Part shown: piece after piece, positions 45,832 through 54,238 of the stretch
How positions within the stretch are numbered: position 1 is the first letter of the stretch
Layout: the number at the start of each line of letters is the position of its first letter
Source: JAENVT01 sp963773085
GTDB lineage: Bacteria; Actinomycetota; Acidimicrobiia; Acidimicrobiales; Ilumatobacteraceae
Assembly: GCA_963773085.1 (NCBI GenBank)
Contig: CAVYZS010000009.1
Location: 62,001 to 126,000 of the forward strand
Length of the DNA: 64,000 bases
Direction: 5' to 3'
The notes under the pieces: generated by a model
Told to the model about the DNA's origin: nothing
Databases searched by the model: none
What the model saw: the letters and a program-made list of their open reading frames with translations, nothing else
Translations under genes and position numbers: made by a program

Positions 45832-46736
45832 GTGTAGATCGACACGAACGATTCGACGACACGGTTCTCGTAGTAGAACAGCGCCTTGCCCAGCTGATCC
45901 TCCGTCCAGGTGATGGTCTCCCAGTCGGTGTCGGTCTTGTAGCCACCGGTGAACACCTCGTTGCGGTTGCCGACCGGGTCGAAGAAGTAGATCGTGTGGC
46001 CGCGGGTGATCCCGTGACGGGTCGGTCCGATGTCGATGTCGATGCCGTTCATCCGCAAGATGTCGGCCGCCCGCCCGATCTCGGCCCAGCTGTCGAGCCA
46101 GTAGGCGAAGTGGTGCAACCCGCCGTTGGCGCCGCGGGTGAAGGCGATGTCGTGTGGCTGACGCGACCGCTCGAAGAACACGATCAGCTGGTAGCCCTCG
46201 TTGGTGACGAGTTGCTCGGTGAGCCGGAACCCGAGCACCTCACTCATGAAGCGGGCCGCGTCGGGAACGTTCTCGGTGGTCAGCAGGCAGTGATCGAGGC
46301 GGGGCGGGGCGATGCCGACGAGATCCATCGGCATCGGCGGCGGATTGAACAGCGGCAAGCCGTTGCCGACCTTCTCCATCGTGGCGTAGATCTCCATGTC
46401 GTGGCCCGTCGGCGAGTCGAACCGGATCGCCTCGCCCTGACCGAGTTCGGCCCCGGCCGCGATGCGCTCGACCGTGCAGCCGTACCGTTCGAGCGTGGTC
46501 TCGTAGCCCTCGAGGTCGTCGATCGACTCGGTCTTGAAGGCGACGTGCTCGAGCCCGTAGCGGTTGGCGCCGGTGAGCATCAGCGAGTGATGGTCCTGCT
46601 CGTCCCAACCTTTCAGGTACACGTGGTTGTCGTCGCGAGCCACCTCGCGCAGACCCAACACTTCGGTGTAGTAGGCGGCACAGAGCTCTAGATCGGGTGT
46701 TCGGACTTCAACGTGTCCGAGTCGGAAGATAGCCAT
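45828..46736 (-). CDS. Catechol 2,3-dioxygenase (extradiol, XylE/DmpB type)
   Basis: Cleaves catechol next to the hydroxyls to give 2-hydroxymuconic semialdehyde. 302 residues, two vicinal-oxygen-chelate domains. The Fe(II) ligands fit His149 (LDHCLLTTENV), His208 or 209 (GGLHHFAYW) and Glu260 (NRNEVFTGG), and FFDPVGNRNEVF is the extradiol signature. Operator copy 2 lies 42 bp upstream of the ATG. It is coupled to the phosphatase. The downstream meta-pathway enzymes are at 48771-50374 and 54239-56153. Confidence 0.93.
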   Translation of the reverse strand: MAIFRLGHVEVRTPDLELCAAYYTEVLGLREVARDDNHVYLKGWDEQDHHSLMLTGANRYGLEHVAFKTESIDDLEGYETTLERYGCTVERIAAGAELGQGEAIRFDSPTGHDMEIYATMEKVGNGLPLFNPPPMPMDLVGIAPPRLDHCLLTTENVPDAARFMSEVLGFRLTEQLVTNEGYQLIVFFERSRQPHDIAFTRGANGGLHHFAYWLDSWAEIGRAADILRMNGIDIDIGPTRHGITRGHTIYFFDPVGNRNEVFTGGYKTDTDWETITWTEDQLGKALFYYENRVVESFVSIYT

Positions 46737-46778
46737 GAACCCATCTTGGTTGGGCGAGGTCGGCTCCGAAAGGACACC

Positions 46779-46795
46779 GTTCCGATAAACGGAAC
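46779..46795. promoter_or_regulatory. IclR-type operator, GTTCC-N7-GGAAC, copy 2
   Basis: The best of the three: CGTTCCG and CGGAACG arms with centre ATAAA. It lies between two divergent genes, 42 bp from the dioxygenase ATG and 43 bp from the HDO 2 ATG, so one site can control both. Confidence 0.8.
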
Positions 46796-46838
46796 GAGAC
46801 TGTTTCGCTGCACACGTTCGGCATGAGAGCGTGTCGGC

Positions 46839-47544
46839 ATGGCATTTGACGGTGAAGCGTTCGTTGACGAGATGCGTGAGGAGCTGCGGGCATCAGGTCG
46901 CACTCTGGACCAGGCCGACTGGGTGAAGCGCACCCAGCAGGGCGAGGCCACCAAGCAGGAGCTCGTCGCCTGGGCCCGCCAGCATTACCACGGCGTGACC
47001 TACCACACCCGACGCATCCTGTCGGCGTGGGTGACCCGCATCCCCTACGAGATGACCGACGGCGTCATCGACAACATCGCCGAGGAAGTGCTCGGCACGA
47101 CCTCGAAGTCCGGCTTCGGCCACCTCCACTGGCTGTTCGAGTTCACCCGCTCCCTCGGAGCGCCCGACGAGGTGATCACCGAGGCGACTCCGAACGTCGA
47201 CGCCGTCGCCTGCAGCAGTTTCCTGTACTGCCAGGCCCAGCAGCAGCCGTGGCACGAGCTGATGTTCGGCGGCATCCTCGCGATCGAGAACCAGATCCCG
47301 CCGGCATACATCAAGGTCGTCGACGGCTTCAAGGCGCACTACAGCGACATCCTGCAGCCGGACGACTATGCATTCCACACCATCCACATCACCGTCGACG
47401 AGGACCACGGTGGTCACGTCGGCGAGTTCGCCGAAGCAGCATCTCGACACCGACGCCAAGCGCCGCTCGGCGCGGGCTGCGTACTTCACCGGCGCCGAAT
47501 TGACCCGCCGCTGTTGGGACAACCTCTCCGACTGCACCTGGTAG
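46839..47544 (+). CDS. Heme-oxygenase-like diiron oxygenase (HDO fold) 2 (frameshifted)
   Basis: A close paralogue of HDO 1, with the same start (FDGEAFVDEMREEL), EEVLGTTSKSGFGHLHW and HIHITVDEDH. After GEFAEA near 47437 the frame is lost. The correct end (HLDTDAKRRSARAAYF, ELTRRCW, ending in CTW) lies in another frame and stops at 47544. Removing one A gives 234 residues, the same length as HDO 1. It faces the dioxygenase across operator copy 2. GAGCGT 6 bases before the ATG fits the relaxed leaderless -10 pattern. Confidence 0.8.
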
Positions 47545-47565
47545 ATCCCCACCCCCACCCCCCGA

Positions 47566-47611
47566 AACTTGTCGCTGTCGACACGCTCAGCATGTCGGCA
47601 GCGACAAGGTT
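47566..47611. repeat. Dispersed palindromic repeat, copy B
   Basis: A 16-bp stem with one mismatch (47568-47583 against 47593-47608) and a 9-base loop CGCTCAGCA. It is related to the element at 36199-36245. It sits between HDO 2 and IclR 2 and may also end transcription of HDO 2, although there is no T tract. Confidence 0.75.
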
Positions 47612-47632
47612 GGGGTCGTCGCTCGGGGTGCC

Positions 47633-48433
47633 GTGGCTAGGGTGCCGTCGTGGCCGCGCGCAGAACGAGACACGCCCGAATCGGCAGTGGCACGGGCGCT
47701 TGCGGTGCTGACTGCATTCACGTTCGCCGACCCGGTGCTCGGTGTCTCCGAACTCGGCCGACGGGTGAAGCTGCCGAAGAGCACCGTGCATCGCCTGCTG
47801 GGCATCCTCGTCAACGAGGGGTTCGTCGAGCGCACTGCCGACGAGCGCTACCGACTCAGCCTCAAGTTGTACGAGATCGGCCAGGAGGTCGTCAGCAGCC
47901 GCGTGCTTCGTCAGGTTGGCCACGTGCCGCTGGAGAAGCTGCACAACGACAGCAAGGAGGCCGCCCACCTTGCGGTGCTGTCCGGCCCCGACGTCGTCTA
48001 CCTCGATCGGCTGGAGAGCCCGCAGATGATGGGGCTGTTCACCAAGGTCGGTCGGCGCCGATCGGCGCACGCAACATCGTCGGGCAAGGTGTTGCTGGCC
48101 TACGGCTCACAGGCCGACGTCGACGACGCCGTGGCCGCCGGGCTACCACGCCTCGGACCGCGCACCATCACCACTCGCACTCGTTTGAACCAGGCCCTCG
48201 CCGAGATCCGCAAGGCCGGCTACGCAATCAGTTCCGACGAATCCGCTGCCGGCGTGGTGTCGATCGGCGCGCCGATCTTCGATCGCCTCGGCTCGTGCGT
48301 CGCTGCCGTCTCGGTCGCCGGGCCGCTGATCCGCATGCCGGCCGATCGTCACGACCAGTTGGTGCGGATGGTCGTCAGGACCGCGGCGGAGATCTCCAAG
48401 GCGATCGTCAACGTCCCGGCCGCGATCCGCTGA
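47633..48433 (+). CDS. IclR-family transcriptional regulator (2)
   Basis: 266 residues or slightly fewer. The winged helix (LGVSELGRRVKLPKSTVHRLLGILVNEGFV) and effector domain (VGRRRSAHATSSGKVLLAYG, SSDESAAGVVSIGAPIF) are clearly related to IclR 1. The first residues are uncertain: GTG 47633 and 47642 are in frame, while a GTG at 47650 with TAGGGT 6 bases upstream is in another frame and would need an indel. It probably senses a pathway intermediate and binds the GTTCC-N7-GGAAC sites. It overlaps the convergent [2Fe-2S] gene by 26 bp. Confidence 0.88.
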   Translation: MARVPSWPRAERDTPESAVARALAVLTAFTFADPVLGVSELGRRVKLPKSTVHRLLGILVNEGFVERTADERYRLSLKLYEIGQEVVSSRVLRQVGHVPLEKLHNDSKEAAHLAVLSGPDVVYLDRLESPQMMGLFTKVGRRRSAHATSSGKVLLAYGSQADVDDAVAAGLPRLGPRTITTRTRLNQALAEIRKAGYAISSDESAAGVVSIGAPIFDRLGSCVAAVSVAGPLIRMPADRHDQLVRMVVRTAAEISKAIVNVPAAIR

Positions 48434-48665
48434 CGATCGACACGCCGTCGAGCGAGGTCGAGGGCAGCTGGCACAACCTGGTCGGCGTGCCGTCGACCAG
48501 CGACTCGCACGTGCCGCAGAGCCCGGCCTCGCAACCGCGACGCGGCCGGTCGTACTTGGCCAGGAAGCGGATCGCGAACAGTGCCGACACATCGGACCAC
48601 GTCTCGAACGAGAAATGCAGACCGTCGATTTCGAAGGTCACCTCTCGTTCGAAGGCCTTGGACAC
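48408..48665 (-). CDS. Very small [2Fe-2S] protein (XDH-small-subunit-like cluster) 2
   Basis: About 85 residues from GTG 48665. The cluster motif C-x4-C-x2-C-x11-C appears in RRGCEAGLCGTCESLV...RLC, nearly the same as in protein 1. The N-terminal beta-grasp part (VTFEIDGLHFSFET) is present. There is no second cluster and no reductase domain. It overlaps the convergent IclR gene by 26 bp, which is unusual. A likely electron carrier for an oxygenase of this region; the partner reductase is not in the window. Confidence 0.72.
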   Translation of the reverse strand: MSKAFEREVTFEIDGLHFSFETWSDVSALFAIRFLAKYDRPRRGCEAGLCGTCESLVDGTPTRLCQLPSTSLDGVSIVSGSRPGR

Positions 48666-48770
48666 TGCGCTCAGAGTACGCGGTGATCGCTGATCCGGTT
48701 CAGGGCTGTGTCCCACTCACCGGAACGATGGCTTGGTGGTGACGCAGGCTGTGCACGAAGATGCACGACG

Positions 48771-49556
48771 ATGAGCCTCAGCCCGTCCGATACCAATCGC
48801 TACGGCGACGAGTTGTACTCGGCGCTCGTCGACCGGCGAACCGTCCCCAACCTGCGCGATCGAGTGCCGGGGATCGACATCGCCGACGCGTACGGCATCC
48901 AGTCACGCATGGTGCAACGCCGGATCGACGCCGGCGAGACGATCGTCGGCAAGAAGGTCGGTGCCACCAGTGCAGCCGTGATGACGATGCTGGGGCTGGA
49001 CCAGCCCGACTTCGGGCAACTGCTGTCCGGCATGGTCTATCGAGACGGTGACACCATCCCCCTCGACTCGTTGATCCAGCCGCGAGCCGAGGGAGAGATC
49101 GCCTTCGTCCTCAAGAGCGATCTCGCCGGGCCGGGAATCACGGCGATCGACGTCCTCAGAGCCACCGACTACGTCGTGCCGTGCTTCGAGATCGTCGACT
49201 CGCGTATCGACAACTGGGACATCAAGGTCTGCGACACCGTCGCCGACAACGCATCGTGCGGGGTCTTCGTGCTCGGCACCGAGCCGACGGATCCGTTGGA
49301 GATCGACCTCGCCCTGGTCGGTATGACCATCGACGTGCGCCGGCCCGGCGACTCGATCGGCGAGTTGTTCGCGACTGGAGCCGGCGCCGCTGTGAAGGGC
49401 TCGCCGATCAATTCGATGATCTGGTTGGCGAACACCCTGGCCGCGCTCGGTATCCCGTGTCGAGCAGGCGAGGTGATCCTCACTGGTTCGTTGTCCGTCA
49501 TGGCTTGGGTCAAGGTGCCCACAGACGATCACGTGCGAGTTCGGCGGGCTCGGTAG
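48771..49556 (+). CDS. dmpE: 2-oxopent-4-enoate hydratase (meta-cleavage pathway)
   Basis: Adds water to 2-hydroxypenta-2,4-dienoate to give 4-hydroxy-2-oxovalerate. 261 residues, closely following DmpE/XylJ: GDELYSALVDRRTV, GKKVGATSAAV, QPDFGQLLSGMVY, IQPRAEGEIAFVL, PCFEIVDSRIDNW, DTVADNASCGVFVLG and AGEVILTGSL. The Glu and Asp metal ligands are kept. The ATG at 48771 matches the family start. The decarboxylase follows after 32 bp; in other organisms the two form a complex. Confidence 0.92.
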   Translation: MSLSPSDTNRYGDELYSALVDRRTVPNLRDRVPGIDIADAYGIQSRMVQRRIDAGETIVGKKVGATSAAVMTMLGLDQPDFGQLLSGMVYRDGDTIPLDSLIQPRAEGEIAFVLKSDLAGPGITAIDVLRATDYVVPCFEIVDSRIDNWDIKVCDTVADNASCGVFVLGTEPTDPLEIDLALVGMTIDVRRPGDSIGELFATGAGAAVKGSPINSMIWLANTLAALGIPCRAGEVILTGSLSVMAWVKVPTDDHVRVRRAR

Positions 49557-49588
49557 CTGCAGCGTGACATTCGAGTAGGGAGCACTTC

Positions 49589-50374
49589 GTGGCACTTTCC
49601 GCATCAGTCATCTCCGAGCTGGCCGACATCGTCGACAGCGCCCAGCGCAACGCTGCCGAGATCGTCAAGCTCACCGACGCCCATCCCGATATGGACGTCG
49701 CCGACGGCTACGCGGTGCAGGCCGAGCTCTGCCGACGCTGGCAGGCCGGCGGCAGGCGGCTGACGGGCTACAAGGGCGGGCTGACCTCGAAGGCCAAGAT
49801 GGTGCAGATGGGTCTCGACACGCCCGTGTTCGGCGTGCTGATGGGCGACACATGCGTGCCCGATGGCGACGTCGTCGACATGGCTCAGCTCATCCACCCG
49901 AAGGTCGAAGCGGAGATCGCCTTCGTCACCGGTCGCGAACTGTCGGGTGATGTCTCCATCGACGAGGTCCTGGCGGCGACCGAGTTCGTCCTACCGGCCA
50001 TCGAGGTGATCGATTCGCGGTTCAAGGACTTCAAGTTCGACGTGCAGAGCGTGATTGCCGACAACACCTCCGCTGCTCGCTATGTGGTTGGCGGGGCACC
50101 GCGTCGACCCGAAGGGCTCGATCTGCGCCTGCTCGGTGTCGTGATGGAACGCAACGGCGAGTTGGTCGGCACCGCTGCCGGCGCCGCCGTGATGGGTCAC
50201 CCCGCTGCCTCGGTCGTCGCTCTGGTCCGCTGGTTGGCCGATTCCGGCCAGGCCTTACCCGCCGGAAGCCTGGTGATGACCGGCGGCGTCACCGAGGCCG
50301 TCGCCGTGCACGCCGGTGACCACGTGACCGCACGAGTTCAACACCTCGGAACCGTAGGGGTGCGCTTCAACTAG
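49589..50374 (+). CDS. dmpH: 4-oxalocrotonate (2-oxo-3-hexenedioate) decarboxylase
   Basis: Decarboxylates 4-oxalocrotonate to 2-hydroxypenta-2,4-dienoate. 261 residues, related to the preceding hydratase, but with decarboxylase-type segments: TGYKGGLTSKAKMVQMGLDTPVFGVL, LIHPKVEAEIAFVT, LPAIEVIDSRFKDFKFD and VIADNTSAARYVVGG. GTG 49589 follows GTAGGGAG. It implies the dehydrogenase branch of the meta pathway, although 2-hydroxymuconic semialdehyde dehydrogenase and the tautomerase are not seen here. Confidence 0.91.
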   Translation: MALSASVISELADIVDSAQRNAAEIVKLTDAHPDMDVADGYAVQAELCRRWQAGGRRLTGYKGGLTSKAKMVQMGLDTPVFGVLMGDTCVPDGDVVDMAQLIHPKVEAEIAFVTGRELSGDVSIDEVLAATEFVLPAIEVIDSRFKDFKFDVQSVIADNTSAARYVVGGAPRRPEGLDLRLLGVVMERNGELVGTAAGAAVMGHPAASVVALVRWLADSGQALPAGSLVMTGGVTEAVAVHAGDHVTARVQHLGTVGVRFN

Positions 50375-50401
50375 GACGCCGCAGACCGCTCGTGCCGGGG
50401 C

Positions 50402-51203
50402 TCAACTCATTGCCCTCTCGAAGCCGGGCCGCGACTCGGCCCACCAGCGTCGCCGGCGGTCAAACCGTTCCATGCCCCCAATCGTCTTCCACAGGTCGAT
50501 GAAGTTCTGATCGCCCGCCTCGACACGCCGCAGCATGAACTGCCCACCGCGAGCGATCGTGCCGTGCAGTTCCACGAGGCAGATCGCTCCGTTCGATCTG
50601 GTCGAGGCCGTACTCGTCGGCGACGAGCCGCAGTCGCGCCGGCAGATCGGCCGGCCGCCAGCCTTGCTGCGCGCAGCTGGCCAGGTCGTCGATCGGAACA
50701 CACATACGGGTGAAGCAGGCAAGGTCGTAGACGATGCGACCTGGTGCGGCGAAATCGAAGTCCAACAGTGCAACTGCCTCCCCGTCCCGAAACACCACGT
50801 TCTCGAGGCAGACGTCGTTGTGGCAGATCACCGAGCCACCGCCCGGATCGGCCATCTCGTTGCTCCAGGTGTCGCTGTCGGCACATGCAACAGCACGAGC
50901 TGCTTCGTGGAACCGGCGAATCAAGCGAGCAGTCGAGGCCAGGACGGCGTCGGTCTGAGCCCAATCCGGATACGGAGGAAGCGGAACATCACCTTCGATG
51001 AAGCGCAGGCGCTCGCGACCGTCGGGGTCCACCCCGACCGGCCGAGCTGCACCAGCGAAGCCCGAGTCGGCCAAGGCTCCGAGGAAGCGATGGATGGTCG
51101 GCGTGTGCTCGTTCGATGGACGAAGCACGAAGTCGCCGACGCGCGTGACGGCACCGGCGTTCGCCACGCCCCCCTTCAACTCGATCTCCACACTTGCCAT
51201 CAT
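50402..51203 (-). CDS. Aminoglycoside phosphotransferase (APH)-like kinase (frameshifted)
   Basis: About 266 residues across the shift. It has a kinase-like fold with the catalytic loop VICHNDVCLENVVF (HxDxxxxN) and metal site ALLDFDFAAPG (DxD). The N-terminal ATP-binding lobe is short. After LDQIERSD near 50594 the frame changes, and the end (LVELHGTIARGGQFMLRR, DLWKTIGGMERFD) is in the next frame. Related proteins phosphorylate small molecules, not only antibiotics. Its substrate is unknown. It stands convergent to the decarboxylase. Confidence 0.75.
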
Positions 51204-51228
51204 GACGTGCCGGCGTCATGGCCATGCG

Positions 51229-51611
51229 TCATCGACCGTGCCCGCTACGGAGTCGAATCAGCGCCCGACCGGTGGTTGCCGCCTCGGTCAGCCGGGCTTG
51301 ACGCTCCGCCTGCGCGGCCCGCATCACCTCTTCCAGCCTCGCTCGTGCCGACCTCGTTCAGCTTCGTTCGCTCAGCTCGGGCCTCTTCCAGCGTGGCTCG
51401 CGCTGCCTCTTCCATCCTGGCTCGACGTTCCTGCTCCGTCGCCTGTGTCACTTCGCGGTGTCGTGTCTCGGCGGACCGCCTGCTCTGATCGCTTGCTCGG
51501 ACCTCGCTGCCCTGGCACTGACGTCTGGCCTTCGGTGCCGGTCGAGGAACACCCCGCCACCACGAGTGCGACCGCGACCAGCGCGCCCCGGTGAACGCTC
51601 TTGCTTCTCAT
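51229..51611 (-). CDS. Putative coiled-coil lipoprotein (two frameshifts)
   Basis: ATG 51611 follows a strong ribosome site (GGAAGGGAG). The start is a lipoprotein signal, RSKSVHRGALVAVALVVAGC, with a lipobox ending in VVAGC-SS. The first frame soon degenerates. The second (around 51520-51310) gives an Ala/Glu/Arg coiled coil (QATEQERRARMEEAARATLE), and a third continues it (ARLEEVMRAAQAERQARLTE) to a stop at 51229. The continuity of the coiled coil over frames is my main evidence. The function is unknown. Confidence 0.5.
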
Positions 51612-51849
51612 ACCAGAACTCCCTTCCGGCAAGTCCAGTATCCGGCTCGAGAACAGCCGATCCGGTAGGGCCATGTTCCCCTTGACGAGTGCCATGCCGC
51701 CCACGCTACGGGCCTGTTGCCGGGGCCACTACGACCAGCCAAACGAGTGCCGGCGCGAACAAGCGACAACGAGGCGCGCTCCAGGCGGCTGTATACCCTG
51801 TTCGACCCTGTGGACACCGTCACTCTTCGGCCGACACCCGCAGCCCTGT
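51612..51849. other. Gene-free stretch between the lipoprotein and HNH genes
   Basis: I see no convincing gene here. It holds the upstream region of the lipoprotein gene and the region after the HNH stop. The reading frames on both strands lack start signals and family features. Confidence 0.4.
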
Positions 51850-53005
51850 TCATGGGCCTCGTCCGCCGGGTTGGCCGCGGGGTTGGCTGGTGCGCATGGT
51901 TCCGTCGGGGAAGGTGACCTCGATGTCGGCGTTGGGGAGCAGTTTCACGTGCAGGTCGCGGCGATGCACCAGGTGATGATGGCGGCTGCACAACAACACC
52001 AAGTTGTCGAGCTCGGTGACACCCATGTTCTCCCAGTAATGGATGTGATGGGCGTCGCACCAAGCGACCCGCCGGTCACAGCCAGGGAACCGGCAGCCAC
52101 CATCGCGCACCGCCGTAGCCCGAAACAGATTCGCCGGCACGGTACGTGTCGCCCGCCCGTACTCGAGCACCGCTGACCCCGAACGCATCACCCGATGGAT
52201 CACACAATCACACAACAACGTCCCGGTCGTGAGGTGATCAACAATCGGGCCGTCACTACCCCACGCCAGTGCACCCTGACCGAGAGAGTCGGCATCAACG
52301 ATCAACTCGACATGGGCACGCTGGCGGGGAGTACCCGAGCGGTCGTGGTTGGCGTTGAAGAACGCACAGACATCAACCAACGCATCGGCGCTACGCCGCG
52401 AGCGATCACGACCATCCTCGACACCATCCCAGGTGCGACGCGGTACGGATTGCCTGCTCGAACTGCAGCGCACCAGCACCATCCAACACGAACCGCCCAA
52501 CCAGACCATCCACGGTCCGTGCCAGACGCAACTCACGATCGGGCTCGACCGGTTCGGGCAACTCGACCAACGCTTCGGCACGCTGCCGCCACACCCCAGC
52601 AACCCGTTCGCTATCAGCAACAGACAACGGCGCGACGATCTCGACCAGCTCGGCCTGTTGAGTTTGCATGATCGGCTCCACCACGGTCGGGCACGACACC
52701 TTCAACGCGGCAACCTGACCAGCGGACAGCACACCCTCACACGCTGCTTCAGCTACAGCCGGGAACTTGTCCAGGAACCTTCCACGATCGACCAGCGCGT
52801 TGGCCTCACGATTCGACATCCGACAGTGATGACGCAACCACGCCGCCATCGACACCGACCCATCCCCAGCCCACACGCCACAGACCTCCAACCGTCGCGC
52901 CGCCAACGCCAGACGAGCGGATTGGCGTTCGTGAACAGCCCACGCCTCAACAAACTCGGCCGCCGAGAGCACGATCTCATCGACGACGGCGGCCCCGGTT
53001 CCCAT
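51850..53005 (-). CDS. DUF222/HNH endonuclease domain protein (13E12-like; frameshifted)
   Basis: About 384 residues. The N-terminal DUF222 region is helical (WLRHHCRMSNREANALVDRG, LSAGQVAALKVSCPTVVEP). The C-terminal HNH nuclease motif has zinc Cys in CRFPGC and CSRHHH, with DAHHIHYWENMG and NLVLLCSRHH. The two halves are in different frames, joined near 52445. This family is abundant and multicopy in actinobacteria and is suspected to be mobile or selfish, but no IS ends or target duplications are visible. ATG 53005 has TACGCT 7 bases upstream. Confidence 0.85.
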
Positions 53006-53012
53006 AGCCCCA

Positions 53013-53018
53013 AGCGTA
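53013..53018 (-). promoter_or_regulatory. -10 element of the HNH gene (leaderless type)
   Basis: On the minus strand TACGCT lies 7 bases before ATG 53005. The rest of the 220-bp gap is unusually AT-rich around 53050-53075 and contains the palindrome CCATATGG (53057-53064). Confidence 0.4.
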
Positions 53019-53228
53019 CACGTGTTCGCCCACCCGAACAACAGCAAACCCATATTCCATATGGTCAATATCGATACTTGGTGTCCCTCACATCGCCACA
53101 CGAGATGGTCCCGGTCATCCCGTCAGAACACCGCTTGCAGGATGACCACGACGGCCACGACGCGTAGCCGTGGCCGAGAATGTCGATGGCGCTTGCGCGC
53201 TCGGCTCGTGATCGCGTAGGAGTACACC

Positions 53229-54153
53229 ATGAACCGGTTCACCGAACTCGTCGGAAGCAGGCTCCCGCTGCAGCAAGCCGGGATGAGCGGCACGGCGACG
53301 TCGGCACTCGCCGCGGCGGTGTCGAATGCCGGCGCGCTGGGGATGATCGGAGTCGGGCGGCAACCGCTCGCGGTGATCGAGCGCTACCTCGACGAAGTCG
53401 CCGGCCTCACCGCTGCCCCGGTCGGTTGCACGTGCATCGCCCATTTCGTGCTACCCGACGTGGTCGAATTGTTGGTGTCACGGTTGTCGATCGTCGAGTT
53501 CTTCTACGAGTGGCCCGACCCGGCCCGCGTTCCAGCGGACGTGATCTGCGGCTGGCAGGTCGGATCTGTCGACGAGGCCAAGGCGGCCGTGGACGCCGGC
53601 TGCCGCTATGTGATCGCCCAGGGAATGGAAGCCGGTGGTCACGTGCGGGGGCACGTCCCGCTGGCCGAGTTGCTGCCGACGGTTCGAGAAGCGGTCGATG
53701 TGCCCGTCGTTGCAGCGGGAGGGATCGGCAACGCAGCAACGGTACGCGCGGCGATGGGGCTCGGCGCCGACGCAGTGCGCGTCGGCACACGATTCGTGGC
53801 TACACGCGAGTCATACGCGCATCCGGCGTACATCGATGCCCTCGTCGCCGCCGACACCGACGACTCCGTGCTGACCGAGGCCTTCGGTGTGGGTTGGCCC
53901 GACGCGCCACACCGCGTGCTGCAGTCTGCAATCGATGCGGCCACGGCCGCGCCAGGCGACATCGTCGGTGAAACGACACCGCAGGGAGGCACCGTCACGC
54001 CGATGCCGCGGTTCGGAGCCAGCTCTCCAAACCGGGACACGACCGGCGACATCGAGCGCGATGGCCCTCTACGCAGGTCGGTCCGTCGGCTCGGTCGACA
54101 AGGTCATGACAGCCGCAGAAGTTGTCGAAGAACTGTCGGCCGGTTTCGACTGA
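53229..54153 (+). CDS. Nitronate monooxygenase / 2-nitropropane dioxygenase family protein (frameshifted)
   Basis: About 307 residues. A TIM-barrel FMN enzyme: LPLQQAGMSGTATSALAAAVSNAGALGMIG at the start, AQGMEAGGHVRGH, VVAAGGIGNAATVRAAMGLGADAVRVGTRF and the catalytic-face segment ESYAHPAYID. After TTGDIE near 54053 one extra C breaks the frame; the correct end (MALYAGRSVGSVDKVMTAAE) stops at 54153. It oxidises nitronates, or acts as an enoyl reductase-like flavoprotein. ATG 53229 has TAGGAG upstream. Its role in the pathway is unclear. Confidence 0.83.
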
Positions 54154-54177
54154 CGGTGTGGACTCGGCGTGACGACC

Positions 54178-54194
54178 GTTCCGCAGATAGGAAC
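54178..54194. promoter_or_regulatory. IclR-type operator, GTTCC-N7-GGAAC, copy 3
   Basis: CGTTCC and GGAACG arms with centre GCAGATA, 44 bp before the ATG of the acetaldehyde dehydrogenase gene. The distance is the same as for the copies at 43827 and 46779, which argues for a common regulatory geometry. Confidence 0.75.
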
Positions 54195-54238
54195 GCTGGA
54201 CCTTCCTCGGCCGGTGCAGTTGGGGCAGAGTAGGTGCC

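Noticed and set aside
47566..47611. Simple rho-independent terminator
   Set aside because: The stem is strong but no T tract follows, and a related copy exists at 36199, so a dispersed repeat fits better.
51850..53005. Insertion sequence or group I/II intron around the HNH gene
   Set aside because: No terminal inverted repeats, target duplications or intron ends are visible, and the DUF222-HNH family is normally chromosomal in actinobacteria.
53057..53064. CCATATGG palindrome as an operator of the nitronate monooxygenase gene
   Set aside because: It is only 8 bp in an AT-rich stretch and about 165 bp from the start codon, so the evidence is too weak.
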